The translations under genes were made by a program, and so were the position numbers. 64,000 nucleotides of DNA from the NCBI GenBank assembly GCA_036971715.1, contig JAVHJL010000010.1, forward strand, positions 682,001 to 746,000, written 5' to 3'. The notes under the pieces are model-generated. The model searched no databases, was not told the DNA's origin, and saw only the letters and a list, made by a program, of their open reading frames with translations. This stretch comes from Arthrobotrys musiformis (lineage: Eukaryota > Ascomycota > Orbiliomycetes > Orbiliales > Orbiliaceae). Positions within the stretch are counted from its first letter, which is position 1; every line of letters starts with the position of its first letter. This document shows, in pieces, positions 31,418-41,636 of the stretch.

Positions 31418-34400
31418 GGTTCTATTCTTGATTGCTCAAAAGATTGGTAAAGATTCCTCAAAAGTAGGATAAATAGGGGGGACGCCGTAGACGCCTGTCA
31501 AAAGAAAAAGGGAACAATAGATATTTGTGGTCTCTGTTTAGCTGGGAGGATAGATGGTCTAAGAAAAATGCGCTAAACTGTAGCTAAGCTTATCGCATGA
31601 AGCTGTATCTGAAAAGCAGATCAATCCGTGCTGAACTCTCTTAAGAAACTCGATATAGTGGTGACGGTTTTACGGGAGAGATTATTGACGGGCTCAGATT
31701 TAAAGTATAGAAATGACTTAGTATGTAAAGGGAATTCTGGCAATTAATTTGGGGAGGGGGGGAGTTCTATCCAGGAAAAAAAAAGTGTATACACAACAAC
31801 ACCGCAGAAACCCGCATGCTGCAGCCCACAGCTAGTTAGCACGAACTTTGCGAACACAAGTCGACTCGCGACCTCGTCTGGGGCTCGCGATCGATAACAC
31901 GCGAGGTTCCTTGTCAAGTGGGTGGGAGATGAGAGTTCTCAACTATGCTGAACGACTTGCGAGGGCATATAGTAGCTAGTAGCAGCCCAAAAAGTTCGAG
32001 CATCTTGAGAGTTTCACTTCATGATCACTGTTCACTCACAATTTTGCAGCCTCGGAGCCCAGACTCAACAACAAGATACGCCCACTTTCTCCTTTTTTCT
32101 CGCCTTCCAAAAAAGAAAGGAAGAAGAAAGGGATACTTGCCATGAAATTCTCTTTTTTGTCCCGATTTTGCTTTGATGACGCACGGGCCCTTATCGGCTG
32201 GTAGGGTCCCGAACGCCAAACGACAAGCATGTAATTATTCTACAACAGACCAATTGCAACTTATCCCAACATACAGCTGACGTCTACTGTATTTACTATA
32301 TTTCCCTAGGTACCTCGGTATTAATGTTACATACGAATATTTTTTTGCCCTTTTCGTTGTCTAACGCGTCACTTTGTTTATTTGCCAACCTGCAGCTGTT
32401 TTCGACTCTTGAATGGGTCTGTTCTACCAAACTTGCATAAAAGCTAAAAGCCGGTATGGGTTTACGACACGGTCCGACACACAAAACAAAAGGGCTCCCT
32501 CGAACAAATGGAGTAGGGACCTCAGAAAAGAGGGAGATAACAGCTGAAGGAAAGGAAAAGTAAACTTCACAAAAAGAAAAGAAGGAAATTCAAAGGGATC
32601 TGCGAGCAGCTGCAGCTGCAATATTAGGCCCCAACTGATGTGACCAAGTGGAATCAAGTCTGATACCGACACTTCCGACGATAACCCCCCACCTCATCAA
32701 TTCTTACAATTGACATAAAATTTACATGAGGGGTGGGTCCAATATATACCCAAGCTAAACTAAAAGATCTATTTTTATTGCTGTTGAGTTTCGTCCAATT
32801 GCATTCCTGGCTACATTGCTTTGCCGCACAGCTACATACAATCGAGTCATATAATTCAAACAGAACTTCAGGCATAATTAAATTGCGTTAGGCCGCCGAT
32901 GAAAAAGTTTTCACACTCGTTAGCCTAGAATAAGAAGTTTCTAGAGACACAGGATTCCAAGGCATTAGTGAGGCTCCGGACTATTCAACGACATTCAATT
33001 GAAGCAACCCTCTCAGGTCAAGTTTTCATATTATGAATACCCAAGTATTTGCTAAATCACTTTGAATTGTAAAAGATAATTTAATTATACAAATTTAATT
33101 ATCTTAGTTTAGTTTAGGTACATACTTACTTCTATCAAAACTATAATATATCGATGTGCCAAATTTCTCTTTCCGAACAGCTGTCACTGGAGCCAGCTTT
33201 GAAGCCTAGCCCATAATCATCAACGGAATACAATACTACGCACACATACACACATAAACATACTTATTTAAATGATAATGGCCGGGCTGGGGTCAGAACA
33301 AGGGTAGGAATTTGTCATATGTATGCACAGCTGCGGTCGATACCAGGGCGTTCCAAGACACCGCATGCTTTGCAAAGTACTTTATTTTATTCCAAATTGG
33401 GTTCATGGACGGACAATGAACTTGCGGACTCGTGAAGGGCACTAGCCTCGATGCCAGGCGGCCAAATTAATGAAGAAGGGCACGAGCTATTTGATCCACC
33501 CGCTGCGTCGAAGCTGATATGCATATCGGCGACTTAGATATGTCTTCTAGTTACTGTCGTAGACCTATGCATCCCGTTTGATTGAGGTAATTTCGGCAAG
33601 GAGATTATTTTGGCACCCGTGTGAACTTTACTAGATGTTCAGAACATGTATCACCCTTGAAACTCCAGCTCCTTTGCAGCTTGGCCAAAATACGTGCTCA
33701 CGGTGGTTCAAGGATAAGTCACTCATTCTGCTGCCGTGGAATGAGAGTCCGAGAGCTATAGCTAGCTAGCAGTGTGGTATCCCGCCTTGGATACGTTCAA
33801 AATATTGTGAGGCTGTTCACAAAGCCATCGCCGTAAATTACTTCGAAAATCAGCTTTGCAAGGACTGAGATTGTCTCGTACCCAGACCGGTACCTAGAAG
33901 GGATTGAGATCTGGAGACGAACCCGCCTCTGACTTAGAGGTATAGTTGAGGACTTAGACTTTAGGATAGTATAGTATCAGCAGAAAGAATACTGTGATTG
34001 CCATTTGCGTCGGTGATGTATGTTTGAATAATACATAACTTAACATTCGAGCTCTTCTGTGGCCATGAGGAAATTCGATTATACCCCTCTGCCGATTTTG
34101 AAATTTCTTCGTACAACTTTTTCTCACGAAATTACGTATACAGACCACCTTCTCGGCTTCCCCTTCCTCCCTAGGAAACAATCATGTGGGAACGTAAATA
34201 TATATATGCAGAGCACGAGCATAAAAGTGAACAGCCAAACACCTTCGATCATGCATGTTAACGTAATGTCTCGCTGGTCCTGGCCCAAATCAGACAAAGA
34301 TCGTGTAGGAAAAGATTCTAGCAAAAAGGTTCTAGCACCATCGAATACGGTAGTATTGGCATGGAGACGGACGAACCATACCCCGTGCATCGTTATATTA

Positions 34401-34829
34401 CTTGGTCGTGGCGCTATGGCGTGTCGCTGTCTATCGACGTGACAATGCCAAAGGCTTTTCTCCTTTGCCGGACTCGCCTCGAATCCAGGCGCTTGCCTGG
34501 CGTGTATCTACATGTTTTATACACATGGACGCGATCGATCATGTATCTCTCAAGTCAATAACTGAAAACAATTACCCCCTCCCCTAATCCTTCTTTCCAA
34601 TCCCAATAGCTGATAGGATATATAAATGACCGGGTGTCCCCTCACTCCAATTTCTCCCCCCAGCTGCTAGAATATTATTTGCATTGCAACCTCAATAGCA
34701 CTGAAGAATTATTTGCCCCGGAATCACCATCGTCTTCTTGCCCCCTCAATCCTTGAGAGGCAGTTTCTATAATATTCCTGTTCCCGTTGAATCATTCTTA
34801 CAGTTTTCCCTGATACATTTAAAGAAGAA
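31418..34829. other. Gene-poor stretch, 3.4 kb
   Basis: Divergent upstream regions of the genes at 31417 (minus) and 34830 (plus), with no gene between. AT-rich at 33050-33150 with a hairpin at 33073-33105. A second copy of GTCTGGGTACGAGAC lies at 33873-33887 (minus). A TATATAAA run near 34618-34625, about 205 bases before the next ATG, could be its TATA box. Open frames of 60-127 codons (e.g. 34059-34442) look like chance. Confidence 0.5.
33073..33105. repeat. AT-rich inverted repeat (hairpin)
   Basis: Arms AAGATAATT and AATTATCTT pair perfectly over 9 bases. Pairing can extend to about 14 bases with one mismatch, leaving a loop of a few bases. It sits in a gene-free AT-rich patch. Could be a relic of a small inverted-repeat element or chance. 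Confidence 0.7.
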
Positions 34830-35378
34830 ATGCCGGTTCTAGATTTGGAAACCCTTCACCCGGACAGGGTCCTTCAGGGAGTTCCTTCCACGAAACAGTC
34901 ACGCGAAGTACTAGTGAAAGCCTTACACGAATATTTACGAAGCATCATGGGACGCAGAAAGGCCAAAAAAGGCCACATAGTCGCTGCGAATGGAACTTTT
35001 GGGACTGAGAGGGCCCCTACGTCTTTCTCGTGGTTAGTAACCGCCGATATAACTTTAGACGAGAAAGGGATGTTGGCGGAAACCATATTTCGAAATGTGA
35101 GCCTGCGTTCCGCATTGAAGACTAAGACGGTGCGAGAGTTGGTGCCGGATAACTGGGGCATTCGCTCCTTGGAAACCATATTGCGGCTCATTTCGCAGGG
35201 AGGCTTAGAAGGGAGGCTCTCCCCCACTACTGGAAGGGCGTATCCCACACGTTCCGCAAGAGAGGCGGCTCGCACTCTGGGTAAGTCCAATCAACCGTGA
35301 ATTTACCTACCAAGTTGTATATACGGAAACTAACTTCGAAAAATTCCAAACATAGCCGTAGAAATGCCCGTGGACTAA
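34830..35378 (+). CDS. Small unknown protein consisting mostly of the W-motif domain (family member D)
   Basis: Proposed CDS join(34830..35280,35356..35378), 157 residues, ending TLAVEMPVD; donor GTAAGT at 35281 and acceptor acatag give a 75-base intron. Without splicing the frame ends at 35300 (156 residues). The shared domain fills residues about 25-130: TSFSWLVTADITLDEK (64-79) and WGIRSLETILRLISQGGLEG (109-128, with G where relatives have P). A basic GRRKAKKG (41-48) lies before it. There is no large tail, so this gene shows the minimal domain. It is on plus, opposite to its three relatives. Confidence 0.72.
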
Positions 35379-38050
35379 TCACAAAGTCCAACAGGAGTGG
35401 GCTTCTGAGAAGAGGGGAAGATATATAGATATGAGAGGGTATCATCCAAGTCAGTCTACCGAGACATTAACGTGAGTAACGCTTCCTGACCTATTCACCC
35501 CGTTGCATCTATAGACGGTACACCCTCGACTCTTTTCTTCTGCCATGTCACAATTAAAGTCAACTTCGAAGCTTCACGACTAATATAATAAAATCATAGG
35601 ACCGAAGAGCTAAATCTATAGCGCAAGGGTCGTTACTTCGTTACATTTTTCAAGGTTTTCAGATTGCAAAAGGTTTAAAAAACCCTTCAAATATCCATTT
35701 CTACAATACAAGTGGCGATAAAAAAGGAAAATGCCTCCAGAATACAGATAAATGGGAAATAGAAAAGAAAATGATAGAAAGGTTAAGATGGACTTTTTTT
35801 TGGCGTTTTAGTGGTGCATTCATGCATCCTTTCACCATATTGCATCAGATGTAAATATTATTAGATATAACTTTAATACTAGATGGTACAAGACTGGCAC
35901 GTTTGCTTGTCCAAGCGAGCAAAATTGGTATTCATATTTGGCAAATTTAGAACGAGTAATGTCTAATATCTCTAGAACATTTAGAGGGAAAGTCCTCCCT
36001 CGCTGGATGTACTTTGATTCTTCCATAAGTGTAAATCGATGATAATCCACTTCGAATTCCATATTTCCGTCACCTACGGGTTGCGTAAGAGAATTTACTA
36101 CGCTCCTGCCGTCTGGGGAGATGTCCAGAAAGTCCAGACCTGACAATAGAGCGAAGTCTAATCTATTGAGTTGACCGAGTCAACCACCATCGAAACTACT
36201 CAGCCTCGCCATGATACACGCCCGCACCAAAACACATCTCCCATGCACCACCCAAATCAACTATTATCGGGCCGCTCAAAGACCATAACTAGTGAGTAGC
36301 CAAGTCTTGAATTTGTTTCTCTCCACGGATGTGATATAACAATAATTTTATAGCGCCAATCGGAAGCTTAATAAAAGTTTTCCGTAGGCGAAATTCTCAT
36401 ACTCAAAAGAGTATATGCAGGATTTCGAGCGGAACCTGGCCAGCAGGTGACTCTTACATCCAAAGCCTCTTCCTTCCAGCTTCCTTTCCGAGATCACCGT
36501 GGGGGCTTCATGATCAGGGGGCTCTGGAACTTCGTCCAGCCTCTGAGCCTCTGGCCCTGGTCTAGGAGACGAGTCTAGACTACAAAAACAAGTTAGCTAT
36601 CTGTATAATATAATTCAGGTTTCTCGGACGTGCATATGTAAGAGACCCTTCAGATAGGCCTGAGCACAAGACGAGAGTTGAAAAAACCTGAGTGCAAAAG
36701 TCTGCCACGTTCAAAGCCTTGAAATGGTGAAACATACATTAGGAGGTTAGGCAAAACCCCTTGCTTCGCGACCTTCCTACTCCAATATTCACCAATATGC
36801 ACACCCCTACTCGAATGGATGTCAAGGCGTTGGGGAAATAATATCGTCACATTAATTCAAAAAGTGAACAGTCAATTTTCTTTCCACTGGTAATTTTCTT
36901 TCCCCAAAATTTAAAAAGAATAAAAATGAACATATAAACCTAGCTTTTATAGTGTATCTTTAGCCTTTATTATGTATATTCTAAACTTAATCTTATAAAA
37001 AAAATAACCTTTAAATATTTTTACAGAAAATTAATTTTCTACTAGTATTTGGTGCATTATCGAGAATTTTGGTAAGATGTCGGTCTCAGGTTTTTTTGAT
37101 AAATCCTTAGCGAATAAAGCACAACGTCCCCAAAGATGGTGTCCAATTAATTTCTATCGAAATTAAAAGCCTACCTTGGCAACCAAAAGATCGCACCTCA
37201 AAACGCAAGGCTTAGGGATTTGCTGTGCCGCTGACATGGGGGATCCTTGGTATCATGCGCCTGAATACGATGCGATCAACCCCATCCTAACCACCAAATT
37301 TGAGTTGCGTTTGTCGTTGTGGTCAGAACTACCGCTGGTGAGCACCTAATAGCTACTACTTCAGCGGGGGGAAATGACCATATACCTCGATTTTTAGATT
37401 TGTTCTTTTTCAATCGTGGCTTGCATGCACGGCGTCGATAGGGCATCCACTCGACATGGGTGCTGCGAGCTACGTGGTTGGTCTGATATTTGAGATATCG
37501 ACGTGCATTTTTCATGAATATGAATTACTGCTGGCTTCAGAGTGTTAGATATTTCGGGTTTTGTTCAACATTTAAGATAGGGTTCCGCGGGTACCCGGGT
37601 TAGACGGCGTGGTTCAGCCGCTCTCCATCTCGCTAGTGCGGTTAGCCATCTCACACCGATAGCAAATTTTGGTTGAACAGATAAGACCTGGCATATTATA
37701 TTGATGATTTTAAAGTATTCAACGACGGCATCGACCATTGGAGGTACGTACATGTATATTCTTTGGCAAATAATATGTACTAGGCCTAGGAAAAAGATTT
37801 AGAACTTTGACTTATACAGAAGTCAGAGGACGTGAACCAATATCTGGGGCTGAACGATTGCTAGTGAGCATGAAATACTGGGACATTATTCTGAGGTTGA
37901 AAATAATCACATTGGCCTAATATCTGGTAAAAATGACTAATCTACATGTAGTCTTTCATGGATAACAAGTTATGTGGATTGAGGGGTGCAGAGGCAGTAT
38001 GGCACTAATAATTGGAGCCTCATGCTCCAAAGGCAAGGAGATCCCACCAC
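35379..38050. other. Gene-poor stretch, 2.7 kb, with AT-rich patch
   Basis: No confident gene. A 104-codon minus frame at 35832-36146 (starts MSGLDFLDISPDG) has fairly normal composition but no recognisable family or intron partner. The block at 36890-37045 is very AT-rich and TA-rich (ttttatagtgtat, tattatgtatattct), as seen in decayed or RIP-mutated fungal repeats, though no element is recognisable. Confidence 0.45.
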
Positions 38051-40297
38051 TTAGAATTTGTCGCCGTAATGAGGAATTTCGATTTGGACCTTTGCCTTAA
38101 CTAAATCCTCTTCCGAAAGTCCCTCCTCGATCCCGGCAAAGTAATCCCTCATGAAGAGGATCCCGTACAACATCTCGCCGCTGTAGTGGAACTTATAGTC
38201 CTGCTTGGCGATGTCCCACAAGTTATTCTCACCAGCCCTCTTCAGCAGGGTTTGGCGGGTTCTGAGCTTGATCAAACGACCTGGAAGGATCGTATACATC
38301 TCGAGCTTTTGGGAGCGGATCATAGTCGCCATCTCATCCACACCTGCGAATGTGTCGCACTCACCCTTGGCGAGAAGTTTTTCAAGCCGGGGGATTTCCC
38401 GCTCAACGAACTCTTGCCTCCCGGTGAGCTTTTTGAGCTCCTTGAGGGTTTCCCTCATCGCGAAGTAACACTCGAAGACCTGGTGGGCCTTCCAGTCGAC
38501 GGTCCCGACACGTTCGGAGCTCGGGTCGTAGATTTCCTTTTCCCCCTTTCTTTTGTCGAATTCTCTCTTCCCCGTGATGGGGTTGTAAACACCTGTTACT
38601 CGGCCTTTGACGTTGTCGTAGGCACCGATCCAGAGCTTGCCATACTGTTCCTCGAGGAGAATCCTGGAGAATCTACGATTCTTCTCAGAAGGATCTTCGA
38701 GGTCCTTGAAGGGGACGAGCCTGGAGAAGTATGGCTCTTTGCGAAGTTCTTCTTCAAGGAGTAGGGACTTTTGTTGGCCAGGCACGTACAAGTCAACTTC
38801 ATCATCAGCCGTGACGGAGGGCTCATCTTGATCAGTAGGTTCCTTGGTGTTCTCTTTATTGGTAAGGTCGGGGGCTTCATTGCCGGAGGGTTGGGGTTTC
38901 CCGGATTGGCCTTTGGCGTACTTCATCCTTTTTGTGGGGGTGCGAGGTCGTGGTTTTGGATCTTTGCTGGGTACGTAAGGTTTGGCACCAACGGTGGCAG
39001 CGCTTGCCTGTCTAATGGGGCCACTGGAGCAGAATGAGTCTGAGTGACGGCGTTGGGTGAGATGTTTGTTAATTGGTGGTGACAACCTGAGTGGAACAGG
39101 CTTCGGGGGGCTGGTGGGTGGAACGTCGATGATGGGTTCGTCGGTGTCAAAGGCGTGGACGTGTTTCTGGCCTGGTTTGGAAGCGGGAACTTTGCTTACC
39201 CACGCCTCGATCTTGTCCTTCCTCAGTTTTTCCCTCGCCGCAGCAGGATCTTCTTGCTTGGTAGGCTGGGGATCTTCAGCAAGAGCTGCAAGTAGTTGTT
39301 CAACAGTGGCGGCAGGTTCTTGCTTAACGGGAGCAGTAGTTGAGATATGGGTTTCACTTAGTTCGAATGGGTCTCTTCCCGAAATAGTGACCTTGGCGGA
39401 TTTGTCTTCGGCAGCTTTGTGTGAAGTGATGTTGCCTTTTGATACAATGCTGGCATGCGGCCGAGATGCAGAGCTCTCCGACTGAATGAAGAAAGTACTG
39501 TTGTTTTTGGCGAAAGTGCGATCCATGACAGCTGATGGATCTGAAGGTACTGATACTGCGTCGGGATCCATACCGAATCGAGATGCTTCAGTCATACCGG
39601 TATCCTGACCGTTCCGACGGAGTGGGCTCCTGTCCTGCCAAGGTGGCTTCGAGTCAATATCAAATGCAACAAAGCCCTCGCTGTCGGCGGGGTGGGTTGG
39701 TTGTTCAGCCTTAGGGACTGTGGCGGAAGTCTGTTTGTCTGCATTGGTTTTAAAAGACCCCGAGTTCCATCGACCGGCCAAACGCTGAAGATTGTCACTC
39801 AGCTTCTGTGACAGCTTCACCGATTCTTGGAATTCCTTAACAAAATCGGCCGGCATGTCCTCTAGTTCATCCGGTTTTTGCGATATATTCAACGATTCGA
39901 CGAATCCCTGAACAAAATCGGCTGGCATGTCCTCCGGCGGAATATTTGCTTTCCTCGAACCGGCTTCTGCGGTAGTGGCAATACTCTGAGCTCCTTTGGA
40001 AGAGACTTGACGCTTACGCGGACTGGCGCTCATTACCGATGCAACTACACTTTCCGCTGGCTTCGAGGCTAAGCTTTCCACTGGCTTCGATGATAGGCTT
40101 TCTGTATCTGCGGCGCCATGTTTGTCCCGTGGCGCCGTTGCACCAACAGCAAAAGCGAAAAACTCTTCCTTAGAGCCAAAGGTGTTGAAGAATTCCGGAG
40201 CATCGGTTTCTAGATTCTGTTCCCCGGTGTTCGTAGACTTCTTTGAGTCGATGTCCTTCGCAGGAGTCGAATGGCAGAGTGGCGGTGGATCCGCCAT
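38051..40297 (-). CDS. Unknown 748-residue protein with disordered N half and a conserved-looking C-terminal region
   Basis: Start chosen at the ATG at 40297 (MADPPPLCHSTPAKDIDSKK); the frame stays open 97 codons further, but that part looks like untranslated leader. Residues 1-500 are mainly disordered (S, P, K, E, T). Within them DMPADFV[QK]xF and the following 14 residues occur twice in tandem (about 122-141 and 146-165). Residues about 550-748 look folded: EEQYGKLWIGAYDNVKGRVT, then KREFDKRKGEKEIYDPSSER, VDWKAHQVFECYFAMRETLK and a helical end (GRLIKLRTRQTLLKRAGENN). I recognise no catalytic motif. No membrane helix. A conserved fungal protein of unknown function is the fairest label. Confidence 0.8.
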   Translation of the reverse strand: MADPPPLCHSTPAKDIDSKKSTNTGEQNLETDAPEFFNTFGSKEEFFAFAVGATAPRDKHGAADTESLSSKPVESLASKPAESVVASVMSASPRKRQVSSKGAQSIATTAEAGSRKANIPPEDMPADFVQGFVESLNISQKPDELEDMPADFVKEFQESVKLSQKLSDNLQRLAGRWNSGSFKTNADKQTSATVPKAEQPTHPADSEGFVAFDIDSKPPWQDRSPLRRNGQDTGMTEASRFGMDPDAVSVPSDPSAVMDRTFAKNNSTFFIQSESSASRPHASIVSKGNITSHKAAEDKSAKVTISGRDPFELSETHISTTAPVKQEPAATVEQLLAALAEDPQPTKQEDPAAAREKLRKDKIEAWVSKVPASKPGQKHVHAFDTDEPIIDVPPTSPPKPVPLRLSPPINKHLTQRRHSDSFCSSGPIRQASAATVGAKPYVPSKDPKPRPRTPTKRMKYAKGQSGKPQPSGNEAPDLTNKENTKEPTDQDEPSVTADDEVDLYVPGQQKSLLLEEELRKEPYFSRLVPFKDLEDPSEKNRRFSRILLEEQYGKLWIGAYDNVKGRVTGVYNPITGKREFDKRKGEKEIYDPSSERVGTVDWKAHQVFECYFAMRETLKELKKLTGRQEFVEREIPRLEKLLAKGECDTFAGVDEMATMIRSQKLEMYTILPGRLIKLRTRQTLLKRAGENNLWDIAKQDYKFHYSGEMLYGILFMRDYFAGIEEGLSEEDLVKAKVQIEIPHYGDKF

Positions 40298-41636
40298 GTT
40301 GCTTCTCGTTCGGGATGTCGATGGAAGTAGCTGGATATTGATGAAGGGAATGATGGAGGTGATGAAGGAAAGGGATTGAAGATCACAGGAGGTATGTACA
40401 AGATATCCGAGTTGAGAGGGACCTTCGAAGAAGAGAACCCTTCTGTAATATTTCTGGCCCGAGCGCTTCGCATATATAACGTCGCAAGGAAACTCACAAG
40501 CGCTATCACATCCGCGAAGAGAAACCCAGGCCATTAGAACGAGGCCGTAGTAAAAAAAATCAGAATAGAAGCTTAGACTTGAGGCCAAATAGAAGCTATC
40601 CCTCCTGCAGCCATGATTTCTACTATATAGATGATTGTATTAACTTCGAATCACAAGTCTCACGATCTGGTTTCGGATCCGTCGAAGGCCTCAACCAACA
40701 CATCCACTCTTGCGTTGCACGTTGCATCGCCCCTTTAGGAATCCCTACTCACGTGAGTTTAGTCTATTTCCCAAACAGGACAGCTGTATACAAGGATTCC
40801 TTCAGTAAAACAGACCCTCCTATATCCCCCCAAAAACCACACTCAGATGCGAATATGAAAGGGATAATTAGACTGGCCGATAATCCACAGCTCAAACATT
40901 CGATCTTAAAAGTCTCATCAAATTAGGAGCAAAATTCAGCGAGATATCCTTTTTCGAGGCGTGGAGGTCGCTTGTGTTGTGTCAACACAGATGAAAATTT
41001 ACTGTCGGCGTGTGTAACCATTGCAAGACCCACCTGCCGGCTCCAACCCTTGGCGGGTATGGTTGGCCGTGCGGCTCCGATAGTCTACCACGAGGGACAA
41101 GAGAACCATGGTTCACAGTTCGGGTTCGCCCCAAATCACGATCCACGTTCAGGTCCAGGCTCCAAGCCCACATATACCCTTGGTCATTTTAAGTTAATGT
41201 GTTTTTAAGTTCATTGAATTGTTTCGCTTCATCTAATTTCATCGAGGGCATGTCGCCAGCCTGCTAAAAAAAATCTTGCCGCGAACATCCCTACAACATA
41301 TCGTACCTTGACACTCTCATGCAGCTTCATAAATACATACGTCCCCCGACAGTAAACACGCAACCCCTCCTAATTAACGTATACGCGTAACCCAATTCCC
41401 CGAAGTTTATACATGAAATCCCCACATCATCTCAATAAGAAAATCACAGAAAAAAAGGAAATAAGAACATAAAAAATAATACACCAGTGATGGGGGAGCG
41501 CGCAATAAAACGGTCCGTTCATTCAGAACGGCTCTGTAACAGCTGACATCATAATATCCCCCAACCCCCACAAACTCCAGTCTCCAACTTCCCTCCCTTG
41601 CCTCCTCTCCCCCAACGCGTACAAGAAGTGTAAATC
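40298..41636. other. Intergenic, 1.3 kb
   Basis: Upstream of the 748-residue gene and downstream of the FN3 gene, both minus. Open frames (40579-40926, 40972-41208) show no features. Nothing else seen. Confidence 0.5.

Noticed and set aside
35832..36146. 104-codon minus frame starting MSGLDFLDISPDG
   Set aside because: Composition plausible, but no recognisable family or splice partner.
40298..40588. 97-codon upstream extension of the 748-residue frame
   Set aside because: Hydrophobic/Cys mix unlike the rest; probably untranslated leader. Kept the MADPPP start.
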